From: Halorientalis pallida
GTDB lineage: Archaea > Halobacteriota > Halobacteria > Halobacteriales > Haloarculaceae
Assembly (NCBI RefSeq): GCF_004118325.1
Contig: NZ_RDFA01000010.1
Span: forward strand, 30,048-94,047
Direction of reading: 5' to 3'
Length of the DNA stretch: 64,000 nucleotides
Both the position numbers and the translations under genes were made by a program. This document shows positions 52,431 to 60,147 of the stretch, one piece after another. The notes beneath the pieces were generated by a model. The model saw only the letters and a list, made by a program, of their open reading frames with translations. It did not search any database and was not told the DNA's origin. The first letter of the stretch is position 1. Every line of letters starts with the position of its first letter.

Positions 52431-54593
52431 TCACCCGCCGTGACCGGGATAGTCCCGCTCGAACCGGTTCTCGATCTCGTCGTGATCGAACTCGATGACG
52501 ACCGGCCGCCCGTGCGGGCAGGCCCACGGGTTCTCGCAGTCGTCCAGCGCCGACAGCAGCGCGACGACCGACCCCTCCGTCAGCGACGTGTTGCCCGTGA
52601 TCGAAGGGTAGCAGGCCAGGTCCGCCAGCAGGTCGTCGGCCACCGCGTCGACGGTCTCCGCGGCCGCCGACTCGCCCGTGACGAACGCCGACAGCACCTC
52701 CCGGATCAACTCCGGCCCGGCCGCCTGTGCGACCAGTTCCGGGACGGTCCGGACCTCGACGGTTCTCTCGTCTTTCCGCTCGGCCCGGAACCCCAGCCGT
52801 CGCAGGGCCGGCTCGTACTCCTCGAACAGCGCCGCCTCGCGGGCCGTCAGGGACAACTCGACCGGCTCGGCCAGCGCCTGACTCGTCGCCCCCTCCGCGA
52901 AGCGCTCGCGCAACCGCTCGTAGTTGACCCGCTCGTCGGCCGCGTGCTGGTCGATCAACACCAGCCCGTCGTCGGTCTCGGCCACGAGGTACGTGTCCCG
53001 GTACTGGCCCAGCACGCGCATCGACGGCAGGCTGTCGAACGACTCGCGCTCGTCCGTCGCCGGCTCGCCGTCGCCGAGCCGCGCCTGATCGGTCCCCGGC
53101 CGGAACCGGCCGTCGCTCCCCCGGTCGTGCGGGGTAGTCGGTTCGTCGTCTCCCTCCTGGGCGACCGATCCCGCATCGGTGCCCCCGGCGGGTGACGACC
53201 CGGCGCTGGCCTCCCCGGCCGCCCGACCCCCTCCCCCGTTTCGGGTCCGCCCGCTCTCCTGTCCCTCGACCGTGCCGGCGTCGTCGCCGGCACCGGTGTC
53301 CGTCTCCGCTTCGGCCGCTCGGTCGGTCCCGCTCGGCTGCTCCGGATCGGCGTCCCGCACGTCGTCCGGACCGATGGGCGAGCGGGTCGTGGTTTCGGGT
53401 GCTTCGGGAGTGTCGGCCTCGGTCCCTCCGTCACTCTGCCCCGTCGACTCGTCCACGTCGGCCGCGTCGGTCGCGCTCTCACCGCGGTCGGGCGCGATCT
53501 CGGTCTGCTCGGGCGCGCTCCGGCCACGGGGGGCCGACGAACGGATCAGCCCCTCCCGGAGGAGAGCGTCCTCGACGGCGGCCCGGACCTGCTCGGCCAC
53601 GCCCTCGGCGTCGGCGAAGCGGACCTCCATCTTTCGGGGGTGGACGTTCACGTCCACGGTGTCGGCCGGCAGGGAGAGATCGAGGACGACGAAGGGATAG
53701 CGGTCGGGCGCGAGCTGGTTGCCGTAGGCGGAGACCACCGCGTCCCGCACCGTCGCGGACCGGACGTACCGGCCGTTGACGTAGGTCGTGACGTACTCGC
53801 GGCTGGCCCGGTTGGTCTCGGGATGGCTCACCAGCCCGGCCACGCCGTCGAGGGGACCCTCCGGGAGGTCGTCTGTTTCGTCGTCCCCGTCGCCCCTCTC
53901 GCCCGGATCGACTGCCACCATCCCCTTCGCAACGTCGCGGCCGTAGACCGACAGCACGGCGCTCTGGAGGTCACCCTGGCCGGTCGTGGCGAACGTCTCG
54001 CGGCCGTCGTGTTCGAGTGAGACGGCCACCTCCGGGTTCGCCAGCGCGTAGCTCGTGACCAGGTCGTTGACGTGGGCGAACTCCGTCCCGTCCTGTTTGA
54101 GGTACTTCCGGCGGGCCGGGACGTTGAAAAACAGGTCCTCGATCTCGATGGTCGTGCCCTCGGGACAGCCGGTCGGCTCGACGGTCGTCACCTCGCCGCC
54201 CTCGACACGGAGTCGGGTGCCCCTGTCGCCACCCCGCGGTCGCGTCTCGACGGTCAGCCGCGAGACTGCGCCGATGGCGTGGAGCGCCTCGCCCCGGAAG
54301 CCCAGCGTCGTGACGCCGGCTTCGAGATCCTCGATGTCGCTGATCTTGGAGGTCGTGTGTTCCTGGACGGCTTTGCGAACTTCGGCCTCGGTCATGCCGA
54401 TCCCGTCGTCACTGACGCGGATGCCGTCCTTGCCGCCGGACTCGACGGCGACCGCCACTCTGGACGCGTCGGCGTCGAGGCTGTTCTCGACGAGTTCCTT
54501 CACCACCGAGGCCGGGCGCTCGACGACCTCGCCGGCCGCGATCCGCTCGACGGTCTGCCCGTCGAGTTCCCTGATCGTCCCGTCCTCGCTCAT
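52431..54593 (-). CDS. mutL: DNA mismatch repair protein MutL
   Basis: This 720-residue protein has an N-terminal GHKL ATPase (IAAGEVVERPASVVKELVEN, DDGIGM, TLGFRGEALHAI), the S5-like transducer domain, and a long acidic linker of about 180 residues (~350-530) that is low-complexity. The C-terminal endonuclease region keeps the DQHAADERVNYE (DQHAx2Ex4E) metal motif and ACPHGRP. The expected ACK-like helix motif appears as LACYPSITG. So it is probably a nicking MutL, as in organisms without MutH. mutS is not in the window. Start chosen at the ATG at 54593. Confidence 0.95.
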   Translation of the reverse strand: MSEDGTIRELDGQTVERIAAGEVVERPASVVKELVENSLDADASRVAVAVESGGKDGIRVSDDGIGMTEAEVRKAVQEHTTSKISDIEDLEAGVTTLGFRGEALHAIGAVSRLTVETRPRGGDRGTRLRVEGGEVTTVEPTGCPEGTTIEIEDLFFNVPARRKYLKQDGTEFAHVNDLVTSYALANPEVAVSLEHDGRETFATTGQGDLQSAVLSVYGRDVAKGMVAVDPGERGDGDDETDDLPEGPLDGVAGLVSHPETNRASREYVTTYVNGRYVRSATVRDAVVSAYGNQLAPDRYPFVVLDLSLPADTVDVNVHPRKMEVRFADAEGVAEQVRAAVEDALLREGLIRSSAPRGRSAPEQTEIAPDRGESATDAADVDESTGQSDGGTEADTPEAPETTTRSPIGPDDVRDADPEQPSGTDRAAEAETDTGAGDDAGTVEGQESGRTRNGGGGRAAGEASAGSSPAGGTDAGSVAQEGDDEPTTPHDRGSDGRFRPGTDQARLGDGEPATDERESFDSLPSMRVLGQYRDTYLVAETDDGLVLIDQHAADERVNYERLRERFAEGATSQALAEPVELSLTAREAALFEEYEPALRRLGFRAERKDERTVEVRTVPELVAQAAGPELIREVLSAFVTGESAAAETVDAVADDLLADLACYPSITGNTSLTEGSVVALLSALDDCENPWACPHGRPVVIEFDHDEIENRFERDYPGHGG

Positions 54594-54662
54594 TGCACAG
54601 GAGTGACAGTCTCACGTACTTGAGTATGCCGACAGCGAGGCCGAGTGACGCCAGGACGGACG

Positions 54663-55874
54663 CTACACGTCGCCCAGCGCCGCCCCGACGACCACCGCGA
54701 CGACGCCGCCCCCGACCAGCACGCCGAACCCGGGGACGTACGAACCCGTCAGGTCGTGGAGCGACCCCACGAGGACGGGACCGAGGAAGCCGCCGATCTC
54801 GCCGACGGCGAAGACGAGGCCCACCGCGACGCCGGTCAGCTCCGGCCCGATTCCCTCCAGGTTCGGCGGCATCGCCCGGATCAGCGGCGAGAGTCCGCCG
54901 ACGCCCAGGCCGGCGATCACGATGCCCAGCGCCGCGACCGCCGTGGCACCGCCCGCGACGACGCCCGCGACGCCGACGGCCGCGAGGCCGCCACAACCGA
55001 TCACCGCCCCGCGTCGCGCGTCGATCCGGTCGGCCAGCGTCGGGATCGCCAAGACGCCGACGACCTTCGCACCGACCAGTAGGGTGGTCGTCTGACCCGC
55101 TCGGTCGGCCGACAGGCCGCGAGCCTCCAGTACCGTCGGGAGCCAGCCCTGCAACCCGTGAACCAGCGCGAGGTAGACCACACCGAGGACGACCATCAGC
55201 CGCAGATCGCGGTGGCCCAGGACTCGCCGGAGGTCCGTCCGGACCGAGGACGACGCGCGCTCCCGGTCGCCGTTCGCGGCTCCGTCCCCACCGCCGATGG
55301 GCACGACACGGACGACCGCGATCCAGACGACCGCGTACCCGAGGGCGGCGACGCCGCTCCAGAGGAAGAGCGGCCGCCACCCCCCCAGCAGGGGCCCGAC
55401 GACGGGTCGACCCAGCCCGAACGCGCCCGCCGTCCCGGCGGCCGCGCCGACCATGTACAGCGACGACGGCAGACCGGTCTCGGCGGGCGGGAAGAGCACG
55501 GAGACGAGTTTCGGGAGACCGAAGGTGATCGCCGTCGCGCCGACGCCCAGGAGCAGGGTGGCCGCGAGCAGGCTGGGAAACCCGCCCGCGATGCTGCGGG
55601 CGATCTGGGCGATTCCGGTCACGACGAGGCCGACCGCGAGACTCCGGGCCGGCCCGATCCGGTCGACCGCGAGGCCCGAGAACAGCGCGATGGGGATGTA
55701 GGTCAGCGGGACCGCGCCGGCGAGCAGGCCCGCTTCCGTCCCACTGAGCCCGACCTCGGCGATGATCGTCGCCAGGTAGGCCGGCAGGCTGAACCAGACG
55801 AAGGTGAGGCTGGTGTAACAGAGCGCCCCGGCGACGACGAGGCCGTAGCGGCGCGACGCGACCGACGAAGTCAT
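54663..55874 (-). CDS. Major facilitator superfamily transporter
   Basis: This 403-residue protein has twelve predicted helices and starts MTSSVASRRYGLVVAGALCY. An inter-helix loop ALFSGLAVDRIGPARSLAVG carries the MFS G-x-x-x-D-R pattern, with a counterpart VLAIPTLADRIDARRGAVIG after the linker. The central loop is charged (GGDGAANGDRERASSSVRTD). Substrate unknown. It lies 69 nt upstream of mutL in the same direction, which may allow read-through. No regulator gene is adjacent. Confidence 0.87.
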   Translation of the reverse strand: MTSSVASRRYGLVVAGALCYTSLTFVWFSLPAYLATIIAEVGLSGTEAGLLAGAVPLTYIPIALFSGLAVDRIGPARSLAVGLVVTGIAQIARSIAGGFPSLLAATLLLGVGATAITFGLPKLVSVLFPPAETGLPSSLYMVGAAAGTAGAFGLGRPVVGPLLGGWRPLFLWSGVAALGYAVVWIAVVRVVPIGGGDGAANGDRERASSSVRTDLRRVLGHRDLRLMVVLGVVYLALVHGLQGWLPTVLEARGLSADRAGQTTTLLVGAKVVGVLAIPTLADRIDARRGAVIGCGGLAAVGVAGVVAGGATAVAALGIVIAGLGVGGLSPLIRAMPPNLEGIGPELTGVAVGLVFAVGEIGGFLGPVLVGSLHDLTGSYVPGFGVLVGGGVVAVVVGAALGDV

Positions 55875-55923
55875 TCGACGGAGGGTCGAGTCGCCGATAC
55901 TAAAGGGCGTCTTCTCCGCCGCT

Positions 55924-56412
55924 CTAGAGTCGATTCGCTAACAAGTCGAGCAGTTCCCAGAGCGCGGCCGTGGGCGTTCGGGCATCGAGCGTCGCCGGTT
56001 CGTAGTCGTACTCGGTGTTGGGATCGGGCCGCTCCTGAAAGTGAAACCAGCCGTCGACGTGGGCGTTCGGTTCGTTGTGGAACCCGTAGTCGTAGCCCCC
56101 GGTTTCGCTGTAGTGGAGTTTGAACATCGCGCCGAAGTTCGTTCGCGGGCCGGCGACGGACGGGCCGGCGGGATCCGGGCGGCCGTCGCCGTCCGCTACG
56201 TCCGGATTCGGGTGACAGACGAGTCGAAGCGTGCCCGAATCTGCGGGACGGCCGAAACTGTTGGGTTCGATACGGGCCGTGACCTCAGCGTAGCCTCCAT
56301 CTGTCTGTCCGCGCGCGGACTCGACCGCCGGACGCTGTTCGAGTTGCTGGCGGAGTTGCCGGAGAATCCGATGTCGCTCGGCACCGGCGTCCGGCGACCC
56401 GTCGGGCGTCAT
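55924..56412 (-). CDS. Partner protein of the winged-helix regulator
   Basis: This 162-residue protein opens with polar residues and a helical segment (ERHRILRQLRQQLEQRPAVE), then a beta-rich core with the aromatic/His segments NFGAMFKLHYSETGGYDY, GFHNEPNAHVDGWFHFQERP, and a C-terminal helix (TPTAALWELLDLLANRL). I recognise no family with certainty. Its start overlaps the stop of the HTH gene by 4 nt (ATGA-like), so both are translated together. The pattern of a small HTH protein plus a compact His/aromatic partner resembles toxin-antitoxin modules. Confidence 0.68.
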   Translation of the reverse strand: MTPDGSPDAGAERHRILRQLRQQLEQRPAVESARGQTDGGYAEVTARIEPNSFGRPADSGTLRLVCHPNPDVADGDGRPDPAGPSVAGPRTNFGAMFKLHYSETGGYDYGFHNEPNAHVDGWFHFQERPDPNTEYDYEPATLDARTPTAALWELLDLLANRL

Positions 56413-56915
56413 GCAGAGGCAGAACGAGACGAGGTGTACGTGTCGTAGTGATCCAGCGCGTCGCGGAGCAGCGAGAGTCGATAGCGGGCGTACTCCCAGT
56501 CGGACGCGGCTTCCAGTCGCTCACGCGCCGCGTCGGGCGTGCGGTCGGCGTCGGCGACGGACGCCCGGAGCGCTTCGGGTGAGTCGGCGTCGTAGGTCTC
56601 TCTGTATCCCTGTAGCTCCTCCTGTACGTCGGCCGCCACCGCGGCGAGTTCGTCTTCTGTTCGCCCATCGACGAGTTCGCGAATGTCCTGAGACCGGGTG
56701 TAGACGGGATCAGGCGCGTAGGCCGCGCCCTGCTCCGTGGTCGTCGCCGTGAGGACGCCGAGGTCGGCCAGTCGCTCCAGGTGGTTCCGGGCCGTGTTCT
56801 CCGCGACCTGTGCTTCCGACCCGACCCACGCGGCTGACCGCGGTTCCGAGAGCGTCAGCGCGACGCTTTTCACCCGGTCGAACGTCGACGTGTTCTCCAC
56901 CCAAGTCTCGCTCAT
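56409..56915 (-). CDS. Winged-helix DNA-binding protein (first gene of a two-gene module)
   Basis: This 168-residue protein has an N-terminal wHTH: DRVKSVALTLSEPRSAAWVG, EAQVAENTARNHLERLADLG (recognition helix) and VLTATTTEQGAAYAPDPV (wing). A long helical C-terminal region (ELAAVAADVQEELQGYRETY, EALRASVADADRTPDAARER, SDWEYARYRLSLLRDALDHY) may mediate dimerisation. The family occurs commonly in haloarchaea next to a small partner gene, and is overlapped by that partner's start by 4 nt here. It could autoregulate the pair. The ATG at 56915 is used. Confidence 0.8.
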   Translation of the reverse strand: MSETWVENTSTFDRVKSVALTLSEPRSAAWVGSEAQVAENTARNHLERLADLGVLTATTTEQGAAYAPDPVYTRSQDIRELVDGRTEDELAAVAADVQEELQGYRETYDADSPEALRASVADADRTPDAARERLEAASDWEYARYRLSLLRDALDHYDTYTSSRSASA

Positions 56916-57023
56916 ACGGACTTTTCGAGTTCCAAAGCAAGAATTCTGTCTCTAACTCAAACGATTCGTCCGTGGTCGTGCTCTGGATTCCCGCCCAGTT
57001 CGGGTTCCCGTCCTGCCCCCGCC

Positions 57024-57029
57024 GCTTAA
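57024..57029 (+). promoter_or_regulatory. TATA-like box of the SDR gene at 57054
   Basis: CTTAAG lies about 28 nt before the ATG at 57054, predicting a leaderless transcript. Confidence 0.5.
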
Positions 57030-57053
57030 GTCCCATCCGCGACAGGCAGGGGT

Positions 57054-57812
57054 ATGCGACTCGAAGGCAAGACGGCGTTCGTCACTGGTGCAGGCTCCGG
57101 GCTCGGTCGGGCCGCCGCGGAACGATTCGCCGAGGAAGGCGCGACTGTCGTCGCCGCCGACGTCGACACCGAGGGTCTCGACGGGACCGCAGAGCTGGTC
57201 GAGGACCTGGGCGGCGAGGTCGCGACACACGAACTGGACGTGCGCGACGGCGACGCGTTCCGGGCGGCGGCCGACGCCGCCGCCGAGGAGTTCGGCCTCG
57301 ACATCCTGCTGAACAACGCCGGGGTCAGTCACGACCGGATGGACTTCGAGAGTATCGAAGACGACGAACGCGACCGCGTCCTCGACGTGAACGTCAAGGG
57401 CGTCTGGAACGGCTGTCAGGCCGTCCTGCCCCACTTCAGGGAGCAGGGGTCGGGTGCCATCGTCAACACGGCCTCGCTGGCGGGCGTCATCGGCGCGCCC
57501 CAGTTGACCGGTTACTCGCTGTCGAAGGGCGCGGTCGTGAACTTCACGCGAGCGATCGCCGGGGAGGTCGGTCCCGCGGGCGTCCGAGTGAACGCGGTCT
57601 GTCCCGGCGTGACCGACACGCCGATGCCCCGGAAGGGACAGACCGCCGAGGAGTGGGAGGTTCGGAAAGAAGAGATGTCACGGCACTACCCGCTGAAGCG
57701 GCTGGGTGAACCGGAGGACGTGGCCAACGCGATGTTGTTCCTGGCCTCCGACGAGGCCGACTGGATCACCGGGCAGGCGCTGGTGATCGACGGCGGCTTC
57801 TCCTGCTGTTAG
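57054..57812 (+). CDS. Classical short-chain dehydrogenase/reductase
   Basis: This 252-residue enzyme has TGAGSGLGRAAAERF (cofactor loop), NNAG (ILLNNAGVSHDRMD), GAIVNTASLAGVIG (Ser of the catalytic site) and YSLSKGA (YxxxK). The C-terminal PLKRLGEPEDVANAMLFLAS and VIDGGFSC are standard. It is close in sequence to the SDR at 47785, and both share the EQGxGAIVN and VWNGC stretches, so they are probably paralogues. Substrate unknown. Stop shares TTAG with the convergent DUF4382 gene. Confidence 0.92.
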   Translation: MRLEGKTAFVTGAGSGLGRAAAERFAEEGATVVAADVDTEGLDGTAELVEDLGGEVATHELDVRDGDAFRAAADAAAEEFGLDILLNNAGVSHDRMDFESIEDDERDRVLDVNVKGVWNGCQAVLPHFREQGSGAIVNTASLAGVIGAPQLTGYSLSKGAVVNFTRAIAGEVGPAGVRVNAVCPGVTDTPMPRKGQTAEEWEVRKEEMSRHYPLKRLGEPEDVANAMLFLASDEADWITGQALVIDGGFSCC

Positions 57813-59056
57813 AATTCGGTTTCGAGTTCCGCTTCACGTTCGCCCGCGCTGATTTCGACCTCGAACGCCTCGGCCTCTGCCGGCACGGCCACCGTGATCC
57901 GGCCGTCGGCGCCGGTCGTGCCGACCCGCTCCCCGTCGACCGTCACCGTGGCGTTCGCCACCGCCGATCCGTTGGCCGTCACCGAGATCGTCGCGTTCCC
58001 GCCCGGCGGGACATCGCCGACGACCGTCGCGTTCAGGCTCTGCTCGTCGTCGTCCTCGCGGTCGTCGGCATCGTCGTCGTCGGCGTCGGACTCCGTTTCG
58101 TTCTCCTCGCGGTCGTCTTCGTCGCGCTCGTCCTCGTCGCGCTCATCGTCCTCGCGTTCGTCCTCGCCCTCCTCGGCCTCCATCTCGCTCTCGTCGCCCT
58201 CGCGCTCGAACGTCACGCGGAGGTCGGCCACGTCGTCGCCGGCCCCGACGACCAGCTTGAACTTCTTCTCGTCGGGACTCGCGACGGTGACGCGACCGTC
58301 GGCGTCGGTGGTGCCGACCGCTTGGCCGTCGATCTCGACCGTGGCGTTCGCGACTGGTTCGTCGTCACGCGTCACTTCGAGGGTCGCGGTCCCGCCGCGG
58401 GTGACCGCCTCCTCGTCGACGAACTCGACGTCGAGGTCCTCGCCGACGGGCTCGATGGGCACGTCCGTGCCGGACTGGCTGACGACCGGCCGGAGGATGT
58501 ACTTCCCGCTGTTGCCGGCCTTGTGGACGGCGATGTCGAACACGAAGTCGGTCGACGCGTTCGCGCCGACGGTGAACTCGAAGTTCAACTGTAACTTCTC
58601 GCTGGGCAGTTTCACGCGGACCTGTTCGCCTGTGGTCAGCGTCGCGTTCACGTCGCTCACGTACGCGAACACCTTGGTGTACGTGCCGTTCTCCGGCTGA
58701 ACCGTGGTCAGCCGCGTCGCGTTCGCACCCTGCAGCCGGGTGAGGTCCACAGTCCGGTTGTCGACGGCGTGTTCGGACCAGCCGCCCTCGGCCCGCTGGA
58801 AGCCGATCTCAGAGATGGTGACGTTCAGGTGCTCGAAGTCCGCGATGGCGTTCTCCTGGTCGCTGACGTAGAAGTTCACGCCAGCCTGTGCCGCCTGCGT
58901 GATCACTACACTGCTCGTCCCCTCGGCCGGCGTCCCGTCCGCCGTGGTCGGTGTGCCGTCCGCGGCGGTCGGCGTTCCAGTGTCGACGCCGCCGGAACAG
59001 CCCGCGAGTACGAGCATGCCGGCGAGCGCCAGCGCTGTGAGTGCCTTCGTTCGCAT
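57809..59056 (-). CDS. DUF4382-type surface lipoprotein with acidic repeats
   Basis: This 415-residue protein has a lipoprotein signal (LALAGMLVLAGCSGGVDTG, lipobox LAGC) after MRTKALTA, then a DUF4382 domain (VNFYVSDQENAIADFEHLNV, VQPENGTYTKVFAYVSDVNA, VVSQSGTDVPIEPVG). Two Ig-like repeats follow, with shared motifs VANATVEIDGQAVGTTDADG and VANATVTVDGERVGTTGADG. Between them is a low-complexity Asp/Glu/Arg-rich run of about 50 residues. The ATG at 59056 is chosen to begin the signal. A cell-surface binding or structural role is likely. Confidence 0.88.
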   Translation of the reverse strand: MRTKALTALALAGMLVLAGCSGGVDTGTPTAADGTPTTADGTPAEGTSSVVITQAAQAGVNFYVSDQENAIADFEHLNVTISEIGFQRAEGGWSEHAVDNRTVDLTRLQGANATRLTTVQPENGTYTKVFAYVSDVNATLTTGEQVRVKLPSEKLQLNFEFTVGANASTDFVFDIAVHKAGNSGKYILRPVVSQSGTDVPIEPVGEDLDVEFVDEEAVTRGGTATLEVTRDDEPVANATVEIDGQAVGTTDADGRVTVASPDEKKFKLVVGAGDDVADLRVTFEREGDESEMEAEEGEDEREDDERDEDERDEDDREENETESDADDDDADDREDDDEQSLNATVVGDVPPGGNATISVTANGSAVANATVTVDGERVGTTGADGRITVAVPAEAEAFEVEISAGEREAELETEF

Positions 59057-59222
59057 ACCCGGTACTTGCCGATGCCGGGAATATCTCTTGTGGCCGTCAC
59101 GAGAACCGGTACCGTGGGTCTGTGAGGTGCGTGCCCTCGCGGGTCGGTCCCCGTTCCTTCGACCGGGCCCCGCCCCGAAAGCCACCGGTAGAATCATTTC
59201 GCTCGCGCTCGCCCATCCGCCG

Positions 59223-60020
59223 ATGCACGAAGCAGACTTCGGCGTGGCCGGCGAGACGGCCATCGTCACCGGTGCGAGTCAGGGTATCGGACGCTCGATC
59301 GCGGAGACACTCGCGGCTGGCGGCGCGAACGTGGGCATCTGCTCCCGGGAGATGGACCGGGTGGGTCCCGTGGCAGACGAGATCAACGACAGCGACGTCG
59401 ACGGCGAGGCGCTGGCCGTGGAGTGTAACGTCCGCGAGCGCGAGCAGGTCGAAGCGTTCGTCGAGGAAGTCGTCGAGGAGTTCGGCGGTCTCGATATCAT
59501 GGTCAACAACGCCGGCGGGGAGTTCGTCGCGCCCTTCGAGGACATCTCGCCCAACGGGTTCGACTCTATCCTCGATCTGAACGTGATGGGCACCGTCCAC
59601 GGGATGCAGGTCGCCGGTGAACACATGCGCGAGGACGGCGGGGGCAAGATCGTCAACGTGGCCAGCGTCAACGGCCAGCATCCCGCACCCAACGAGAGCC
59701 ACTACTCGACGGCGAAGGCGGGAATCATCCAGCTCACAGAGACCGTCGCGACCGAGTGGAACGACGACGGCATCCGGATCAACTGCGTCGCGCCCGGCCT
59801 GATTCAGACGCCGGGGGTCGCCGAAACGCTGGGCATCGACAGCGAGGACATGCCCCCGCGCGACCAGGTGGACCGCCGGATCGGCTACGGTGAGGACATC
59901 GCCGACGTGGTGCAGTTCCTCGTCTCGCCCGCCGCGGCGTTCATGACCGGCGAGACGGTCACCGTCAAGGGCGTCCCGCGGCCGGGCAACTCGATGCAAC
60001 ACGATCTGGGCCTGCAGTAA
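59223..60020 (+). CDS. Short-chain dehydrogenase/reductase
   Basis: This 265-residue enzyme has the SDR motifs TGASQGIGRSIAETL, NNAGGEF (IMVNNAGG), GKIVNVASVNGQHPAP (catalytic Ser), and HYSTAKAGIIQL (YxxxK). The C-terminal region differs from the other SDRs (FMTGETVTVKGVPRPGNSMQ), resembling those acting on larger acyl or steroid-like substrates, but this is uncertain. The ATG at 59223 is chosen as it opens the Rossmann fold. It is divergent from the DUF4382 gene. Confidence 0.9.
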   Translation: MHEADFGVAGETAIVTGASQGIGRSIAETLAAGGANVGICSREMDRVGPVADEINDSDVDGEALAVECNVREREQVEAFVEEVVEEFGGLDIMVNNAGGEFVAPFEDISPNGFDSILDLNVMGTVHGMQVAGEHMREDGGGKIVNVASVNGQHPAPNESHYSTAKAGIIQLTETVATEWNDDGIRINCVAPGLIQTPGVAETLGIDSEDMPPRDQVDRRIGYGEDIADVVQFLVSPAAAFMTGETVTVKGVPRPGNSMQHDLGLQ

Positions 60021-60147
60021 CGCGGTCCCGTCGCCCTCGGGCACGAACTGCCCCGGGGCCCACGCTTAAGCCCTCCCGTCGTCAATCGGTTCTCGAATCG
60101 CGGGTGGCGGATCGACCCGCCGCCTGTCGGATCGACGGGGACAATCG

